This document shows, one piece after another, positions 7,301 to 7,579 of a stretch of DNA of 7,579 nt (position 1 is the first letter of the stretch; every line of letters begins with the position of its first letter). The stretch covers positions 1 through 7,579 of the forward strand of contig CALETX010000127.1 of NCBI GenBank assembly GCA_937920455.1. The letters are read 5' to 3'. The notes under the pieces were generated by a model. That model made no database searches. It was not told the DNA's origin and worked only from the letters and a program-made list of their open reading frames with translations. The position numbers were made by a program, and so were the translations under genes. This DNA comes from an uncultured bacterium. Its GTDB lineage: Bacteria > Verrucomicrobiota > Kiritimatiellia > UBA8416 > CALETX01.

Positions 7301-7579
7301 GCCGGCTTACGAGGTCAAAACAAAGCGCGGCAAGGTGCTGGACACCTACTTGATACTCGACCTGGAAGCTGATGGCGGAGCCTTTGAAGGCGAGATATCG
7401 AAGACAGCCATGCCCGGCTTTCTTACAGCGCGGGTTAAGAAATTGAACGAACGGTGGTCTGTTCACTTGTTGGACAGGAAAAGACCGTGGCCGAATCACA
7501 GGGCATTGCCGGTAAGGGACGGTGTTTCATTTGCGCAGCTTGATCTAAACGATGCTGACATGGATGTTTTCATCGGTCA
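4353..7579 (+). CDS. Large exported protein with GATase1/ThuA-like and degenerate PHP-like domains (partial, C-terminus off window)
   Basis: An uninterrupted frame runs from ATG 4353 to the window edge, 1075 codons without a stop. The N-terminus has a basic region with RR at 25-26 (LFRRTTLY), a hydrophobic stretch at 28-43 and a likely cleavage near residue 46, so export is expected. Residues 52-307 look like a GATase1/ThuA-type Rossmann domain: strand NVVVVANP (100-107), LLDEFLARGGGVLVFNP (114-130), VGKGRIAVLP (253-262) and a closing helix NLMFWLAEP. A proline-rich linker follows (308-355). Residues 357-437 match the PHP pattern: GTVADYAKAAREAGLHFIVF (369-388), a DxH-like site now LEDS (389-392), and FVAVPGFTYED (415-425). 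Most PHP metal ligands are replaced, so catalysis there is doubtful. Residues 548-607 hold nine tryptophans, followed by a probably beta-rich region. The function is unknown; binding or processing of an extracellular carbohydrate or ester is only inference. It is the last gene seen in the larE block. Confidence 0.85.
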   Translation, partial: MNSVSLTIPVGRTRVAVSARQNLFRRTTLYVMFCGMSACLALGSKAEEARRPAVLFCANRYNTSAPHAGYVSRPLHDLGIEIGAGPKGSLSAILSSNMYNVVVVANPSDSERHLLDEFLARGGGVLVFNPSGEHFEGAFKWLESLGARPRWETLQDTDPSNIVSVTHGQLSWTDKVIPPFSEGVRGLLTVVSHSTTGWEPPMSYDFSKEWTVVARGAESMKTVTHRRNDPNLQEWLPREEVPSSPALVGIREVGKGRIAVLPMRDYWLIRPPPNCPPVAAMLKHDDPRHPSDWLRLLANLMFWLAEPSMAAGVGGARTPPEILNPPVTPWEEPPVIDWTRHAKPLSEEADMPQHPGLCGARTVLSTGEGTVADYAKAAREAGLHFIVFLEDSLALDAEKWEKLVQECAAVSDDQFVAVPGFTYEDAQSNHLYAIGYNVLFFKQHMRLADNRFDTTKANRCDVYFQYVNEMLHQKDLTGFWRHKENWIHWEDYKLYNSFPIKSFEDGRQIDDALNEYLHWQNMGGCQAVMAFEIMRDPSLVAQRAKSGWRIVWNRSLKDLREGKWHQGAWSFCGMGAQYVTSGPRILLWRSPNNLAWPNGLWWRPDVWEFRIRLRVASDEGLKSVVLHDGSRRAIRRWLFNGEKKFEADLVLANAQQIGATLVVEDIRGGQAVSMAYWNRNLIKEEFFCSDRCNILGNSRLKLKSDGTQYWTPVGFQMNMGCTPSKGKMDIFVNPAVGLTPNSPTIPVDGQPPGLPPVRVDLNLSVPGEYRQLFTSPNTWMVGPEIAVGEYGFRLAYDPAEENSQASALGHKYEQPQQGSGNSWSSWHRLIPTRKIEGSARIYACNWLTEGFRIGWIETSARLKEPISTEGKGVRIGYTRGIVYRDGKPLTGEKNTRSEGTFGRGVYSCIESEAGAVMMFGVSDDVTYVANGENLQFFYKAGLKEMSAGDEIKYTLAFGGAAGGTTYDQMVTMARAFGVDALGKPAYEVKTKRGKVLDTYLILDLEADGGAFEGEISKTAMPGFLTARVKKLNERWSVHLLDRKRPWPNHRALPVRDGVSFAQLDLNDADMDVFIG

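Noticed and set aside
6822..7499. A 225-residue open frame on the minus strand
   Set aside because: It lies wholly antisense to the exported protein gene, has no recognisable domain or ribosome site, and its length reflects the codon pattern of the plus-strand frame.
1..7579. CRISPR arrays, tRNA or rRNA genes, insertion sequences, defence or toxin-antitoxin modules
   Set aside because: No spaced direct repeats, cloverleaf-like segments, transposase frames or terminal inverted repeats were seen; the window is filled by six ordinary coding frames.

Overview
The window is a compact, wholly bacterial stretch with about 50-60% G+C by eye. It holds six protein genes in two divergent blocks that point away from a short intergenic region near position 2530-2618. 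The first and last genes run off the window edges. No RNA genes, insertion sequences, CRISPR repeats or attachment sites were seen. The host cannot be named. A large secreted protein with GATase1-like and PHP-like parts, next to sugar-type dehydrogenase and envelope genes, would fit a free-living environmental bacterium of the PVC or Armatimonadota kind, but this is a guess.

Minus-strand block (read right to left): a membrane-anchored family 2 glycosyltransferase (2529-1549), a CPBP-family intramembrane protease (1574-639, possibly starting at 1508), and methylthioribose-1-phosphate isomerase MtnA (613 to beyond base 1). The genes overlap or lie 25 bases apart, so one transcript is likely. 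A good sigma-70-like promoter (TTGACG, 17-base spacer, TACAAC) precedes the glycosyltransferase. The first two products act at the membrane; MtnA is a cytosolic methionine-salvage enzyme, so the grouping has no obvious shared pathway.

Plus-strand block: LarE, a PP-loop sulfur transferase for the nickel-pincer cofactor of lactate-racemase-like enzymes (2619-3476); an SDR dehydrogenase resembling gluconate 5-dehydrogenase / 3-oxoacyl reductase types (3494-4267); and a very large exported protein that begins at 4353 and is still open after 1075 codons. The last carries a GATase1/ThuA-like N-terminal domain, a PHP-like domain that has lost most metal ligands, and a tryptophan-rich, probably beta-rich C-terminal part. 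LarE and the SDR are 17 bases apart and surely co-transcribed. The exported protein follows after 85 bases and may share the transcript or have its own promoter.

The most notable points are the exported protein with its apparently inactivated PHP domain, and the three-cysteine LarE found here without larA, larB or larC. Nothing here clearly amounts to a new defence or mobile system.
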